A program made the position numbers and the translations under genes. From Alloalcanivorax dieselolei B5 (GTDB taxonomy: Bacteria; Pseudomonadota; Gammaproteobacteria; Pseudomonadales; Alcanivoracaceae): a DNA stretch of 64,000 nt. The DNA is taken from positions 2,790,001 through 2,854,000 of the forward strand of contig NC_018691.1 in assembly GCF_000300005.1 (NCBI RefSeq), read 5' to 3'. Below are positions 18,001 to 25,317 of the stretch, in pieces; the stretch's first letter is position 1, and each line of letters opens with the position of its first letter. A model generated the notes under the pieces. The model saw nothing but the letters and a program-made list of their open reading frames with translations. It was not told the origin of the DNA and ran no database searches.

Positions 18001-18988
18001 CGATCTGGCCCTGCGTTCCACCGAGTGGGAAGACGACGACGCCCTGGCACGGCAATTCCTCGCCAGCAGCCGCCACGCTTACGGTGGCCAAAGCTGGGGT
18101 GACAGTCCCGGGACGGCCAACCTGCTGGCCGAGCAACTGCGCGGCACCGAGGCGGCGATCATGTCACGCTCGTCGAACCTGCACGGCGTGCTGTCCACCG
18201 ACCATCCCTTTGAATTTCTTGGCGGCTTGTCGTCGGCCATTCGTCATCTGGACGGCAAGGCGCCGCAGTTATTGATCTCCGACTTGCGCGGCGGCGCCGT
18301 CAACACCACCGGCCTGGATCGCTTCCTCGCCAACGAATTGCGCGTGCGTTACCTCAACCCGCAATGGATCGGCGCCATGCAGCAGGAAGGCTACGCCGGC
18401 ACCCTGCAAGTCCTCAACGCCACCAATAATCTGTTCGGCTGGCAGGTGATGGATCCCAACACCGTGCGCGACGACCAGTGGCAGTCACTGTTCGATACCT
18501 ACGTGACCGACAGCCGTGAACTGGGCACCAACGAGTGGTTCGAGCAGCACAATCCCACTGCTCAGGCGCAAATGCTGGAACGCATGGCCGAGGCCATCCG
18601 CAAGGGCTACTGGGACGCCTCCGAGCAAATCCGCCGCCAATTGGCGCAACGCTGGCAAACCCTGTCGGAGCAGCTCGAAGTGGACACCGGCACCGAGGTG
18701 ACCCGCCGCTTCATCGCCGACATGGCGCGCGGCTTCGGGCTTGATGGCGGCGCCAAACCGGACACCGCCGCTGCCCCCAACCCGGCGCAGCCGTCGCCGT
18801 CCGACGAGTCCGATGCACCGCAGGCGGTTCAAGGGCGGGTCATGGAGGCAGTCGCCGCTGAGTCCCCGGACGCGCCCCGCCTGTTGTGGGCGCTAACACT
18901 GATGGGGCTTCTGATCGGCGCCGGCGCCCTGTGGCAGGCCCGTGGCCAACGTGCACCGCGGTTACTTTCCCGGAAAATCGAATCCTGA
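15071..18988 (+). CDS. Exported, membrane-anchored CobN-like (cobaltochelatase large-subunit family) protein
   Basis: The 1305-residue protein belongs to the CobN/magnesium-chelatase H family, seen in blocks such as HLGTHGTQEWLPGKD, the region with YWNYPAGEKNLGASNLNLP, and GGLSSAIRHLDGKAPQLLISDLRGG. Unlike cytoplasmic CobN it begins with a signal peptide (to about residue 29, ending AAAATA) and ends with a single hydrophobic helix (about residues 1276-1294) followed by basic residues, so its catalytic-size body should lie in the periplasm. It sits in the receptor/CobN/MotA-like/DUF2149 operon behind a Zur box and contains no linked cobalamin genes. A periplasmic role in extracting or handling metal from an imported complex is likely; the chemistry is unknown. 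Confidence 0.88.
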   Translation: MSAQPLHYFRLLLTCLLISLSGAAAATAEPLIQVFHNDFVSAEKFQQLRTFAKQEGMALRHLNVETSTAATLRQAARSAALIVLDVPRPNDRVMVTQKLDVIPEYSERPLLIIGGGRPDWEQLQPRHGGVLSALYVAGGEHNFRRFFALAKALQGGAPTPAHLLEAPESLPGNGFYHPRAPRVFEHIGDYLGWHGTQRQSRPEGRVAFLIHRGVVSDLLTREVDTLIARSEAAGLLPIVFWFDAAGSEGLSGVLGNGQVDVLVNLTHLRDGKARRRDFLALDIPVIQTLRFRDGEASDWPDAKSGVAPRTTAVFLATPEGWGISDPTVLSATTGGVDDLLPAQTDALIGKLRSLVALRHIPAADKKLALMYWNYPAGEKNLGASNLNLPRSIVSIQTALAEAGYSVGEPVTEQQVIAAGQRMLGALYGTVSLDELLAEDMAALFPVDEYQQWLARLPSSRRAELKRGGEPERHDAVREVDGKRYFVIPRWRLGQLLVMPQMPRSGDPSAHYHDTDSIPDPLYMAAYLYLQRQYQANALIHLGTHGTQEWLPGKDRGLAASDYPWLAVGDLPVFYPYIQDNVGEAIQAKRRGRAVTISHQTPPFAPAGLYDQLRDLHHLIHEYQQLDPGMVREQVSARIRETAISAHLHEDLGWTAQQTEQDFTTFLQQLHDHLHELARAAMPLGLHTFGEPAKDEHRISTVMQQLGEPFYTALGTDHEELFAVDQDDLSTTLPYQTVRRFLDPEASRDTPDDLADFAGRARQLNQHLINTRENEALLAGLAGRFMQPGSGGDPIRNPDVASGRNLYAFEADKIPARAAYDAAGTAYTQLVQAFHAEHDGASPRKLAFSLWASEAIRHLGVTEAQILHALGLRPVWDSAGRVTELEIIPAAELGRPRTDVVVQVTGVYRDQFDSFMRLLDDALTRLAERDEPGNPIAANNQRIAAALRQQGLSDAEAEAAARYRLFGNASGKYGTGVPDLALRSTEWEDDDALARQFLASSRHAYGGQSWGDSPGTANLLAEQLRGTEAAIMSRSSNLHGVLSTDHPFEFLGGLSSAIRHLDGKAPQLLISDLRGGAVNTTGLDRFLANELRVRYLNPQWIGAMQQEGYAGTLQVLNATNNLFGWQVMDPNTVRDDQWQSLFDTYVTDSRELGTNEWFEQHNPTAQAQMLERMAEAIRKGYWDASEQIRRQLAQRWQTLSEQLEVDTGTEVTRRFIADMARGFGLDGGAKPDTAAAPNPAQPSPSDESDAPQAVQGRVMEAVAAESPDAPRLLWALTLMGLLIGAGALWQARGQRAPRLLSRKIES

Positions 18989-18995
18989 GAATCTC

Positions 18996-19514
18996 ATGAC
19001 CTTTTTTGCTGACATCGAAACCCTGCTTTACGCCGTCTCCCGTATTTTTCTGGCACCGGTTCTGGCCCTGATCGCCCTCGCCCTGGGCTATGCCCTGGTG
19101 ATGCTCGGCGCCTTCCTGGTGGAAACGTGGCAACGCCACCGTGGTGATCATACCGGGGAGCTGTTCGCGTTCGCCCGGCAAGATATCGGCCCGGACGAGG
19201 CGAAACGACAGCCGGCCAGCGACGATCTGGAACTGTGGATCATGAGGCGCCTGGAATGGCTGCGCATCGTGTCCCGCACCGCGCCCATGCTCGGCCTGAT
19301 CGCCACCATGATCCCCATGGGGCCGGCGCTGTTGGCACTGGGGAATAACGACGCCGGCGCCGTCGGCAAAAACATGGTGGCCGCGTTTTCCGCCGTGATC
19401 CTGGCTCTGTTGGCGGCCAGCATCTGCTTTTTCATCCTCACCGTTCGCCGGCGCTGGTTGCTGCAGGACCTGCTCGAACTGGAACAGCAACGCCACCAGG
19501 AGGGGCGGCACTGA
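18996..19514 (+). CDS. MotA/TolQ/ExbB-family proton channel-like protein
   Basis: This 172-residue membrane protein has three hydrophobic segments, with the conserved block RLEWLRIVSRTAPMLGLIAT and the following MIPMGPALLALG typical of MotA/TolQ/ExbB proton channels. ATG 18996 lies 8 nt after the CobN-like gene; the longer frame from 18942 overlaps that gene and is rejected. The stop codon overlaps the next start (TGATG). With the DUF2149 partner it is likely to form a dedicated ExbB/ExbD-like motor that energises the operon's own TonB receptor or the CobN-like protein. Confidence 0.82.
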   Translation: MTFFADIETLLYAVSRIFLAPVLALIALALGYALVMLGAFLVETWQRHRGDHTGELFAFARQDIGPDEAKRQPASDDLELWIMRRLEWLRIVSRTAPMLGLIATMIPMGPALLALGNNDAGAVGKNMVAAFSAVILALLAASICFFILTVRRRWLLQDLLELEQQRHQEGRH

Positions 19515-19822
19515 TGCGCTTTCTGGACGACGAGGACGCCAACGATCCGATGCTCTCGGTGGTCAATCTGATCGACCTTTTCCTGGTCATCATCGGCATG
19601 CTGATGGTGGTGATCGCGCAGAACCCGCTGAATCCGTTCTCGCGGGACAAGGTGGTGGTAGTGGAAAACCCGGGCGAGGCGGACATGCGCATCACCATCA
19701 AGGACGGGCAGGAACTGACGCGCTACGAATCCAACGGCGAAGTCGGCCAAGGCCAGGGATCACGGGCCGGCATCACCTACCGCCTCGATGACGGGCGCAT
19801 GATCTACGTGCCGGAGGAATGA
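19514..19822 (+). CDS. DUF2149 protein, ExbD-like partner
   Basis: The 102-residue protein has one N-terminal membrane helix (about residues 15-35, VNLIDLFLVIIGMLMVVIAQ) with an aspartate at its start, as in ExbD/TolR/MotB. A short extracytoplasmic domain with GITYRLDDGRMIYVPEE follows, the signature of the DUF2149 family found next to CobN-like genes. Translation is coupled to the channel gene by stop/start overlap. It probably forms the second subunit of a small proton-driven motor. It closes the zinc operon. Confidence 0.8.
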   Translation: MRFLDDEDANDPMLSVVNLIDLFLVIIGMLMVVIAQNPLNPFSRDKVVVVENPGEADMRITIKDGQELTRYESNGEVGQGQGSRAGITYRLDDGRMIYVPEE

Positions 19823-19828
19823 ACCGGA

Positions 19829-20644
19829 CTATTCCGCCCGGTACTGTTCCTTCAGCTCCGCCAGACGCTGCCCCGCGGTTTCGCTGAACGCATGATCATC
19901 GAACAGCGGCTCGCCCTCCGCGCCGTCCAGCCCCACCACGGTGACACTGAACTTCGCGTCTTCGGGAACATCCGGGTCACCCCAGGGGCCAAAACGGCTC
20001 GGTGACAGGCTCCAGGTGGCTTTCTCTCCCGGCTCCAGACCACCGGGAATCTCGTAGCTGAAATCGTCCTCGAACCAGGGCACGCTGCGATCCGGGCTGA
20101 TGAAACGCCCCTGGAAATGCGCCCGGGACACCGGCTTATCGGTACCGTTCGTCACTGACAGTTCAATGACCGGTTCCTTGCCGAACATCTTGCGGTCCTT
20201 CATGAAGAAATTCGCCGAGGCCACCTGAAACCGGGACAGTGCCGCCCGGTCCTGGTCGGCTCTGGCTTTCTCCGCCTCCAGGGCTTTGATTTCTTCCTCC
20301 GCCTTGTCCCGGCGAGCCTGCTCCCGGGTTTGCTGAATGCGATCCGCCTGAGCGATCACCGCCTTACCGGTCTTGCCATTCAGAGCGAGCCGCAAAATCT
20401 CTTTCACGTCTTCCGGATCGCCTTCCACGGAGGCGGCGAAAGTCACTTTGTCGGAGGCGACCACCTGCAGCGCTTGCTCGAAACGATCAGCCTGCTCCGG
20501 CGGCAAACCATCGCGGACCTGGGCGATGGACGTTTGCAATGCCTGTTCGGAGCCGCCATCAATGGTGGGCTCGGAGCAGGCGGTCAATGCCACCGTGGCG
20601 ACGGCCACCAGCAGAGCGCCACGGCATCGGGATATTCCTTTCAT
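19829..20644 (-). CDS. DUF6694-family lipoprotein
   Basis: The 271-residue precursor starts at ATG 20644 and has a lipoprotein signal with lipobox LTAC (lipidated cysteine near residue 23). The stretch SEPTIDGGSEQALQTSI and following amphipathic helices match the DUF6694 lipoprotein pattern. Residues about 95-140 are a charged coiled coil rich in K, E, R and A, and the C-terminal half is a beta-rich domain of about 120 residues. It is convergent with the zinc operon, separated by only 6 nt. Upstream in-frame residues to 20809 run through the REP hairpin and are not coding. Function unknown; probably tethered in the periplasm. Confidence 0.8.
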   Translation of the reverse strand: MKGISRCRGALLVAVATVALTACSEPTIDGGSEQALQTSIAQVRDGLPPEQADRFEQALQVVASDKVTFAASVEGDPEDVKEILRLALNGKTGKAVIAQADRIQQTREQARRDKAEEEIKALEAEKARADQDRAALSRFQVASANFFMKDRKMFGKEPVIELSVTNGTDKPVSRAHFQGRFISPDRSVPWFEDDFSYEIPGGLEPGEKATWSLSPSRFGPWGDPDVPEDAKFSVTVVGLDGAEGEPLFDDHAFSETAGQRLAELKEQYRAE

Positions 20645-20740
20645 AGAACCTCCGTGATCAGTGCAGGCCGGACTATAGCACCCCGCCGTAAAAACGAACC
20701 ATACCGGGCGCACAACGCAGATCCTCTTACCGATCCGGCA

Positions 20741-20825
20741 AAGCCGTTGTAGGAGCTTGCCCTGCAAGCGAATTCGGTTTCCGGGCCAAAAGATTCGCTT
20801 GCAGGGCAAGCTCCTACAGCGGCTT
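20741..20825. repeat. REP-like palindrome (complete, near-perfect)
   Basis: Two 32-nt arms, identical as inverted repeats except for one base, flank a 21-nt loop. The core of each arm reads GTAGGAGCTTGCCCTGCAAG followed by CGAA. This is the best-preserved member of a family found in gaps across the window. It lies in the divergent promoter gap between the DUF6694 lipoprotein and the endonuclease, unlike the others at operon ends. Confidence 0.85.
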
Positions 20826-20948
20826 CGTACCCCTTCTGATCGCGCTTTTACATTGTCATATTCCCCTTTCCCCGGCCGATCAAATCGCTATACTGCGCGC
20901 CGCTCACTTCATGCCGTTCCCACACTGTAAAACAAGGCTTTTTTGTTA

Positions 20949-21899
20949 ATGACATTGTTGAAACGCGGGCTCCTCGCTCTGTTTGTTTGTCTTTTCACCT
21001 TATCGGCGCTGGCCGCGCCACAACACTTCGCCGAAGCCAAAAAAGAACTGCGCGATCACGTTTACAACGATCGCAATCAGGTCGGCGACGCCTACTGCCA
21101 ATGCACCTGGGACTGGACCGGCCGCACCGGCGGCCGGGTGCATCTGCGGGAATGCGGTTACCAGGTGCGCGCGCAGGCCAATCGGGCCGCGCGCATTGAA
21201 TGGGAACATATCGTTCCCGCCTCCAACTTCGGCCGCCAACGCCAGTGCTGGCAAAACGGCGGGCGCCGCAACTGCGTATCGGAAGATCCCGTATTCCGCG
21301 TCATGGAAGCGGACATGCACAACCTCACCCCGGTGGTAGGCGAGGTCAACGGTGATCGCAGCAACTACAACTTCGGACCGGTTCGGAACGTGGCGGCTCA
21401 ATATGGCGCCTGCGATTTCAAGGTCGATTTCAAACACCGCACCGCGCAACCGCCACCGGCACTGCGCGGCCAGGTCGCCCGCGTCTATTTCTACATGGCC
21501 GACCGCTATGATCTGCGCCTGAGCAAACAACAGCAACGGCTATTGATGGCCTGGGACCGTGGCCATCCGGTGTCCGCCTGGGAGCGCCAGCGGGACCGCC
21601 GCATCGCCGCGATCATGGGGCACTCCAATCCGTTCGTTACCGGCGAACGAAGCTGGACGCTGAACCACCGCAACAGCCGCGAGGGCCTGGTCTCCTCCAT
21701 CGCCGATTCCCGGCCGCCGGCCAACGCCGAAAGCGTCCGGCCCACAGGCCCCATTCACGGCAACCGCAACAGCAAGGTCTATCATCTGCCCCAGGGCTGC
21801 CCCAGCTATAACGCCATGAAACCCAGCAACCGGGTGAACTTCGATAGCGAAGCCGCCGCCCGCGCCGCCGGCTACCGCAAGGCCGGTAACTGCCGCTGA
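20949..21899 (+). CDS. Secreted endonuclease I (EndA/Dns family) with C-terminal extra domain
   Basis: The 316-residue precursor (ATG 20949) has a signal peptide ending ALAA. It carries the EndA nuclease core with the beta-beta-alpha metal site RIEWEHIVPASNFG and the downstream NLTPVVGEVNGDRSNYNFG that is diagnostic for periplasmic or extracellular endonuclease I. It should cut DNA non-specifically outside the cytoplasm. Residues about 265-316 (KVYHLPQGCPSYNAM ... AAGYRKAGNC) form a small cysteine-containing domain often appended to secreted nucleases, resembling the Ada-type metal-binding fold. Likely uses are nutrient scavenging or protection from incoming DNA. Confidence 0.88.
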   Translation: MTLLKRGLLALFVCLFTLSALAAPQHFAEAKKELRDHVYNDRNQVGDAYCQCTWDWTGRTGGRVHLRECGYQVRAQANRAARIEWEHIVPASNFGRQRQCWQNGGRRNCVSEDPVFRVMEADMHNLTPVVGEVNGDRSNYNFGPVRNVAAQYGACDFKVDFKHRTAQPPPALRGQVARVYFYMADRYDLRLSKQQQRLLMAWDRGHPVSAWERQRDRRIAAIMGHSNPFVTGERSWTLNHRNSREGLVSSIADSRPPANAESVRPTGPIHGNRNSKVYHLPQGCPSYNAMKPSNRVNFDSEAAARAAGYRKAGNCR

Positions 21900-22018
21900 C
21901 GCCATAGCCGTGGCCGGTCTATTGGTTTACGAGCGATGAGCTTGTGCTGTATTCGCTGCCAAGGCAGCGAACGCAAAGCACTCCTCTCCTGTTTACAGCC
22001 ACCGCCTTATCGTCATAT

Positions 22019-22047
22019 TCTAAATTGGATCCAGGATCCAATTTAGA
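22019..22047. promoter_or_regulatory. 29-bp perfect palindrome, operator of the GntR-leuA operon
   Basis: The arms TCTAAATTGGATCC and GGATCCAATTTAGA are perfect inverted repeats around a single A. The element ends 8 nt before the GTG start of the GntR regulator and overlaps its ribosome site, the expected place for autorepression. The length and perfection are unusual and argue for strong selection. Confidence 0.75.
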
Positions 22048-22055
22048 GGTGCACC

Positions 22056-22796
22056 GTGCCCCGCAAACCCATTCCCACGCTCTCCGGTGTCTTCACGCCC
22101 ACCGAGACCCCGGCTCATCTGGCACGGGACGTGATCGAAAGCGCGCTGCGCGAAGCAATCATGGACGGCCGCATCCCGCCGGAAACCCCACTGCGCCAGG
22201 AAGAAATCGCCGCCCTGTTCGGCGTCAGCCGCATGCCGGTGCGCGAAGCCCTGCGCCGGCTGGAGTCTCAGGGGCTGCTGCACATCCAGCCGTACAAAGG
22301 TGCCGTGGTAACCGCACTGATCAACCAGGACGCCATGGACACCTACGGCGTGCGCCTGCTGTTGGAACCGGAAGCCTTGCGTCTATCGCTACCGCATCTG
22401 AGCGACACCGATCTGGCCGAAGCCTCCGCTCGTCTGGCCTCCCTGCGAAGCGCCAGGGACAGCGCCACCCTCGCCCGCCTCAACCGGGAGTTCCATATGG
22501 CGCTCTACCGGCGGGCCGGCAACGCCCGTCTGCTGTACCTGATCGAACAGGAACTGGAGCAGGAAGAGCGCTTTTTGCGTTTCCATCTTTCCGCCATGGG
22601 CACCGGCCACCAGGCCCGCGATGACCACGATGCCCTGCTCGATGCCGCGCGGAGTGGCGACGAGAGCCGTGCCCTGGCACTGCTACGCCGCCATCTGAGC
22701 CAGGCCGAACAAGCCATCCGCCACTATCTGGCGGATCAGGACAACGCGGAGTCACCCGCGGGTGATGCCCCCCGAATCGCAGGAGAATCGAAATGA
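22056..22796 (+). CDS. GntR-family regulator (FadR/FCD subfamily) of the leuA operon
   Basis: The 246-residue protein starts with GTG 22056 after AGAGGT. It has an N-terminal winged helix (about residues 20-85; [19 protein letters not shown] is typical) and an FCD ligand domain with metal-ligand histidines in [27 protein letters not shown] and RRHLSQA. Its stop overlaps the leuA start as ATGA, so the two are translationally coupled. A regulator physically coupled to 2-isopropylmalate synthase suggests control by a branched-chain amino-acid intermediate; the ligand is inferred only from the linkage. Confidence 0.88.
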   Translation: MPRKPIPTLSGVFTPTETPAHLARDVIESALREAIMDGRIPPETPLRQEEIAALFGVSRMPVREALRRLESQGLLHIQPYKGAVVTALINQDAMDTYGVRLLLEPEALRLSLPHLSDTDLAEASARLASLRSARDSATLARLNREFHMALYRRAGNARLLYLIEQELEQEERFLRFHLSAMGTGHQARDDHDALLDAARSGDESRALALLRRHLSQAEQAIRHYLADQDNAESPAGDAPRIAGESK

Positions 22797-24505
22797 TGTT
22801 GAAGGACCCGTCCAGCAAATACCGCCCCTTCCAGACCGTCCAACTGCCGGACCGCCAGTGGCCCGACCGGGTTCAGAGGCACCCACCGGTCTGGTGCAGC
22901 GTGGACATGCGCGACGGCAACCAGGCCCTGATCGACCCCATGAGCCTGGAACGCAAGCGGCGCTTCTTCGATTTGCTGGTACGCACCGGCTTCAAGGAAA
23001 TCGAGGTGGGCTTCCCGGCGGCCTCGCAGATCGATTACGACTACGTCCGCGAGCTGATCGAGACCAACGCCATCCCCGATGACGTCACCATCCAGGTGAT
23101 GACCCAGGCCCGGGAAGATCTTATCGAGCGCACTTTCGAGGCGCTGCAAGGCGTGCCCCGCGCCATTGTTCACGTCTACAACGCCACCGCCCCGGTATTC
23201 CGTGAAGTGGTGTTCAATGTGGACCGCCAGGGCTGCATCGACATCGCCACCCACGCCACCCGGCGGATCCGGGAACAGATGGCGCGCTATCCGGACACCG
23301 ACTGGACTTTCCAGTACTCCCCGGAAACTTTCTGCTTCACCGAGCAGGATTTCGCTCTGGAAATCTGCGAGGCGGTGATGGACGTGATGGCACCCACGCC
23401 ACGGCACAAAATGATCCTCAACCTGCCCACCACCGTGGAGGTCGCCACCGCCAACGTGTTCGCCGACCAGATCGAGTGGTTCTGCCGTCACGTTTCCCGG
23501 CGGGACAGCATCATCATCAGCGTGCACCCGCACAACGACCGTGGCACCGGCGTTTCCAGCGCGGAACTGGCATTGCTGGCCGGCGCCGAGCGGGTCGAAG
23601 GCACCTTGTTTGGCAACGGCGAACGCACCGGCAATCTGGACCTGCTCAACCTGGCCATGAACCTGTACGCCGCCGGCGTCAGCCCGGGCCTGGATTTCTC
23701 CGATATCCACCACACCCAGCGGGAAGTGGAATATTGCAACCAGTTGCCGGTGCATCCGCGCCACCCCTATTCCGGTGATCTGGTTTTCACCGCCTTCTCC
23801 GGCTCCCACCAGGACGCCATCAAAAAAGGCTTCGCCGCCCGCGCCAACAACCCGCAAGGGTTCTGGGAAGTGCCTTATCTGCCGGTGGACCCGGCCGACC
23901 TGGGGCGCAGCTATGAAGCGGTGATCCGCGTCAACAGCCAATCCGGCAAAGGCGGCGTGGCCTATCTGATGGAACAGCACGGCATCACCCTGCCCCGCCG
24001 TCTGCAGATGGAATTCAGTACCGCGGTGCAATTGATCGCCGACCAAACCGGCCGTGAAATCACCGGCGACATGATTCTCGAGTGCTTCCGCAAGGAGTAC
24101 CTGTTCGACGCGGCGCCCCTGGCGCTACGGGATCCGGTGGTGACCACCGCCGACGGCCGGGCCCGTCTGCGTGGTGCCCTGCAAACGCCGGAGGGCGAAT
24201 TCACCCTGCAGGGCAGCGGCAACGGACCGTTATCGGCACTGGTGGACGCCTGCGCCCGACTGGGGCTGGCCTTCGACATCGCCGACTACCACCAGCATTC
24301 CGCCGGTGATGGCGCCGACTCGGAAGCTTACGCCTACGTGGAAATCCGGGTGGGTACCCGGCAGTTGTTCGGCGTGGCCCGGGACCAGAATGTGCTCACC
24401 GCCTCCCTTCAGGCCCTGGTCTGCGCCCTCAACCGGGCGATCGGCAAAGGATGGCTGGCCTTGGAAAGCCGCCAAAATGTGACACGCATAACACTAAAAG
24501 ACTGA
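22793..24505 (+). CDS. leuA: 2-isopropylmalate synthase
   Basis: This 570-residue enzyme condenses acetyl-CoA with 2-oxoisovalerate, the first committed step of leucine biosynthesis, in the cytoplasm. The N-terminal TIM barrel has the metal/substrate motif [11 protein letters not shown] (from about residue 36), a GFPAASQ block and HPHNDRGTG. The C-terminal leucine-sensing regulatory domain follows after about residue 430. Length and motifs match the long class of bacterial LeuA (about 550-570 residues). It is coupled to the upstream GntR gene, and a terminator lies 130 nt downstream. Other leu genes are not in the window. Confidence 0.95.
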   Translation: MMLKDPSSKYRPFQTVQLPDRQWPDRVQRHPPVWCSVDMRDGNQALIDPMSLERKRRFFDLLVRTGFKEIEVGFPAASQIDYDYVRELIETNAIPDDVTIQVMTQAREDLIERTFEALQGVPRAIVHVYNATAPVFREVVFNVDRQGCIDIATHATRRIREQMARYPDTDWTFQYSPETFCFTEQDFALEICEAVMDVMAPTPRHKMILNLPTTVEVATANVFADQIEWFCRHVSRRDSIIISVHPHNDRGTGVSSAELALLAGAERVEGTLFGNGERTGNLDLLNLAMNLYAAGVSPGLDFSDIHHTQREVEYCNQLPVHPRHPYSGDLVFTAFSGSHQDAIKKGFAARANNPQGFWEVPYLPVDPADLGRSYEAVIRVNSQSGKGGVAYLMEQHGITLPRRLQMEFSTAVQLIADQTGREITGDMILECFRKEYLFDAAPLALRDPVVTTADGRARLRGALQTPEGEFTLQGSGNGPLSALVDACARLGLAFDIADYHQHSAGDGADSEAYAYVEIRVGTRQLFGVARDQNVLTASLQALVCALNRAIGKGWLALESRQNVTRITLKD

Positions 24506-24637
24506 TTTATAGGCATTTTACACACAGTTACCGTCACTTGTGAGACAGTAGTGTCCTCGCTGGCGACCAAGGATTCGGTCACACCCGCCCCCAACGGGTG
24601 CCAATCAGTGAGACCCCTTCTTTCAGGTATTGAAAGC

Positions 24638-24683
24638 ATGGCCGTTCTAATCCCCCCCCCCCAAGAACGGCCATCTCTTTTTT
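24638..24683 (+). terminator. Rho-independent terminator with a C11 loop
   Basis: An 11-bp perfect stem (ATGGCCGTTCT with AGAACGGCCAT) is followed by CTCTTTTTT. The 15-nt loop contains 11 consecutive Cs (24652-24662). It terminates the GntR-leuA transcript. A smaller stem (CACCCG/CGGGTG, 24582-24600) precedes it in the same 3' region. Confidence 0.75.
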
Positions 24684-24710
24684 CCTCCTTCTCCTGCTTA
24701 CGCTATGAAG

Positions 24711-24803
24711 TCCCTGTAGGTGCTTGATCCATTCGCTGGCAAGCCAGCTTCCCACGGATTGTGCTACGAAGCCGCTGTGGGAACTGCCTTGGCGGCGAAT
24801 ACA
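24711..24803. repeat. Degenerate REP-like palindrome
   Basis: CTGTAGGTGCTTGATCC, then an arm with TTCGCTGGCAAGCCAGCTT CCCAC, and a return arm GTGGGAACTGCC..GGCGGCGAAT form an imperfect hairpin that matches the window's REP family in layout but with several substitutions. GAAGCCGCTGTGG is the tail seen as AGCGGCTTC in other copies. Confidence 0.55.
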
Positions 24804-25317
24804 GCGCGAATCCATATCTCCAGAATCAATAGCTCTCCACAGCCACTCAACACTCCGTGCACATCCGTTTACTTTTTGGTTATAAACCGCTGCCGTACAA
24901 ATACCTCCTCGCATCCCCTTAAAAGAAAAACGGCCCAATAGGAATATTGGCCGATATCTTTCCTGTCCCCTTTTTTTGGCGCATCAGGTGCAGATTGGTA
25001 GCACCTGCTTTTTCTCAATCAAAAATTGCTTTTGCAAAAGGCCAGCGCGCCGTCCTTTCCCCTTTAAAAATCATTGCAAATCGTGCTCTCCGCTTTTAAA
25101 TGGCGCAGAAGATAAAGGTCAACTCATTGATTTATAAGGCCTTATTTTCAGGGTACAACTCACTGTTTGAAACTTTAGTGCCAACTTGTTACGTGCCCCC
25201 ATTCTTATGGGGTACTCTCCATTGAACCGGAGAAGCCGCCCGGGGATGGGCAAGCGCCGGCCTCTCAAACAATAAAACATCACTACGATAAGAAGATAAT
25301 CAGGAGGATTGTCAGCA
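24804..25317. other. Gene-free AT-richer gap before the FadL-like gene
   Basis: No convincing gene is seen. The stretch has a 17-nt sequence TTTCCTGTCCCCTTTTT (24959-24975) that recurs at 36448-36464, a T-rich patch, and at its end the AGGAGG ribosome site (25302-25307) of the FadL-like gene. The promoter of that gene must lie here but no clear -35/-10 pair was identified. Confidence 0.5.

Noticed and set aside
16904-18136. 410-residue minus-strand frame opposite the CobN-like gene
   Set aside because: Antisense shadow; the plus strand has conserved CobN blocks through this stretch.
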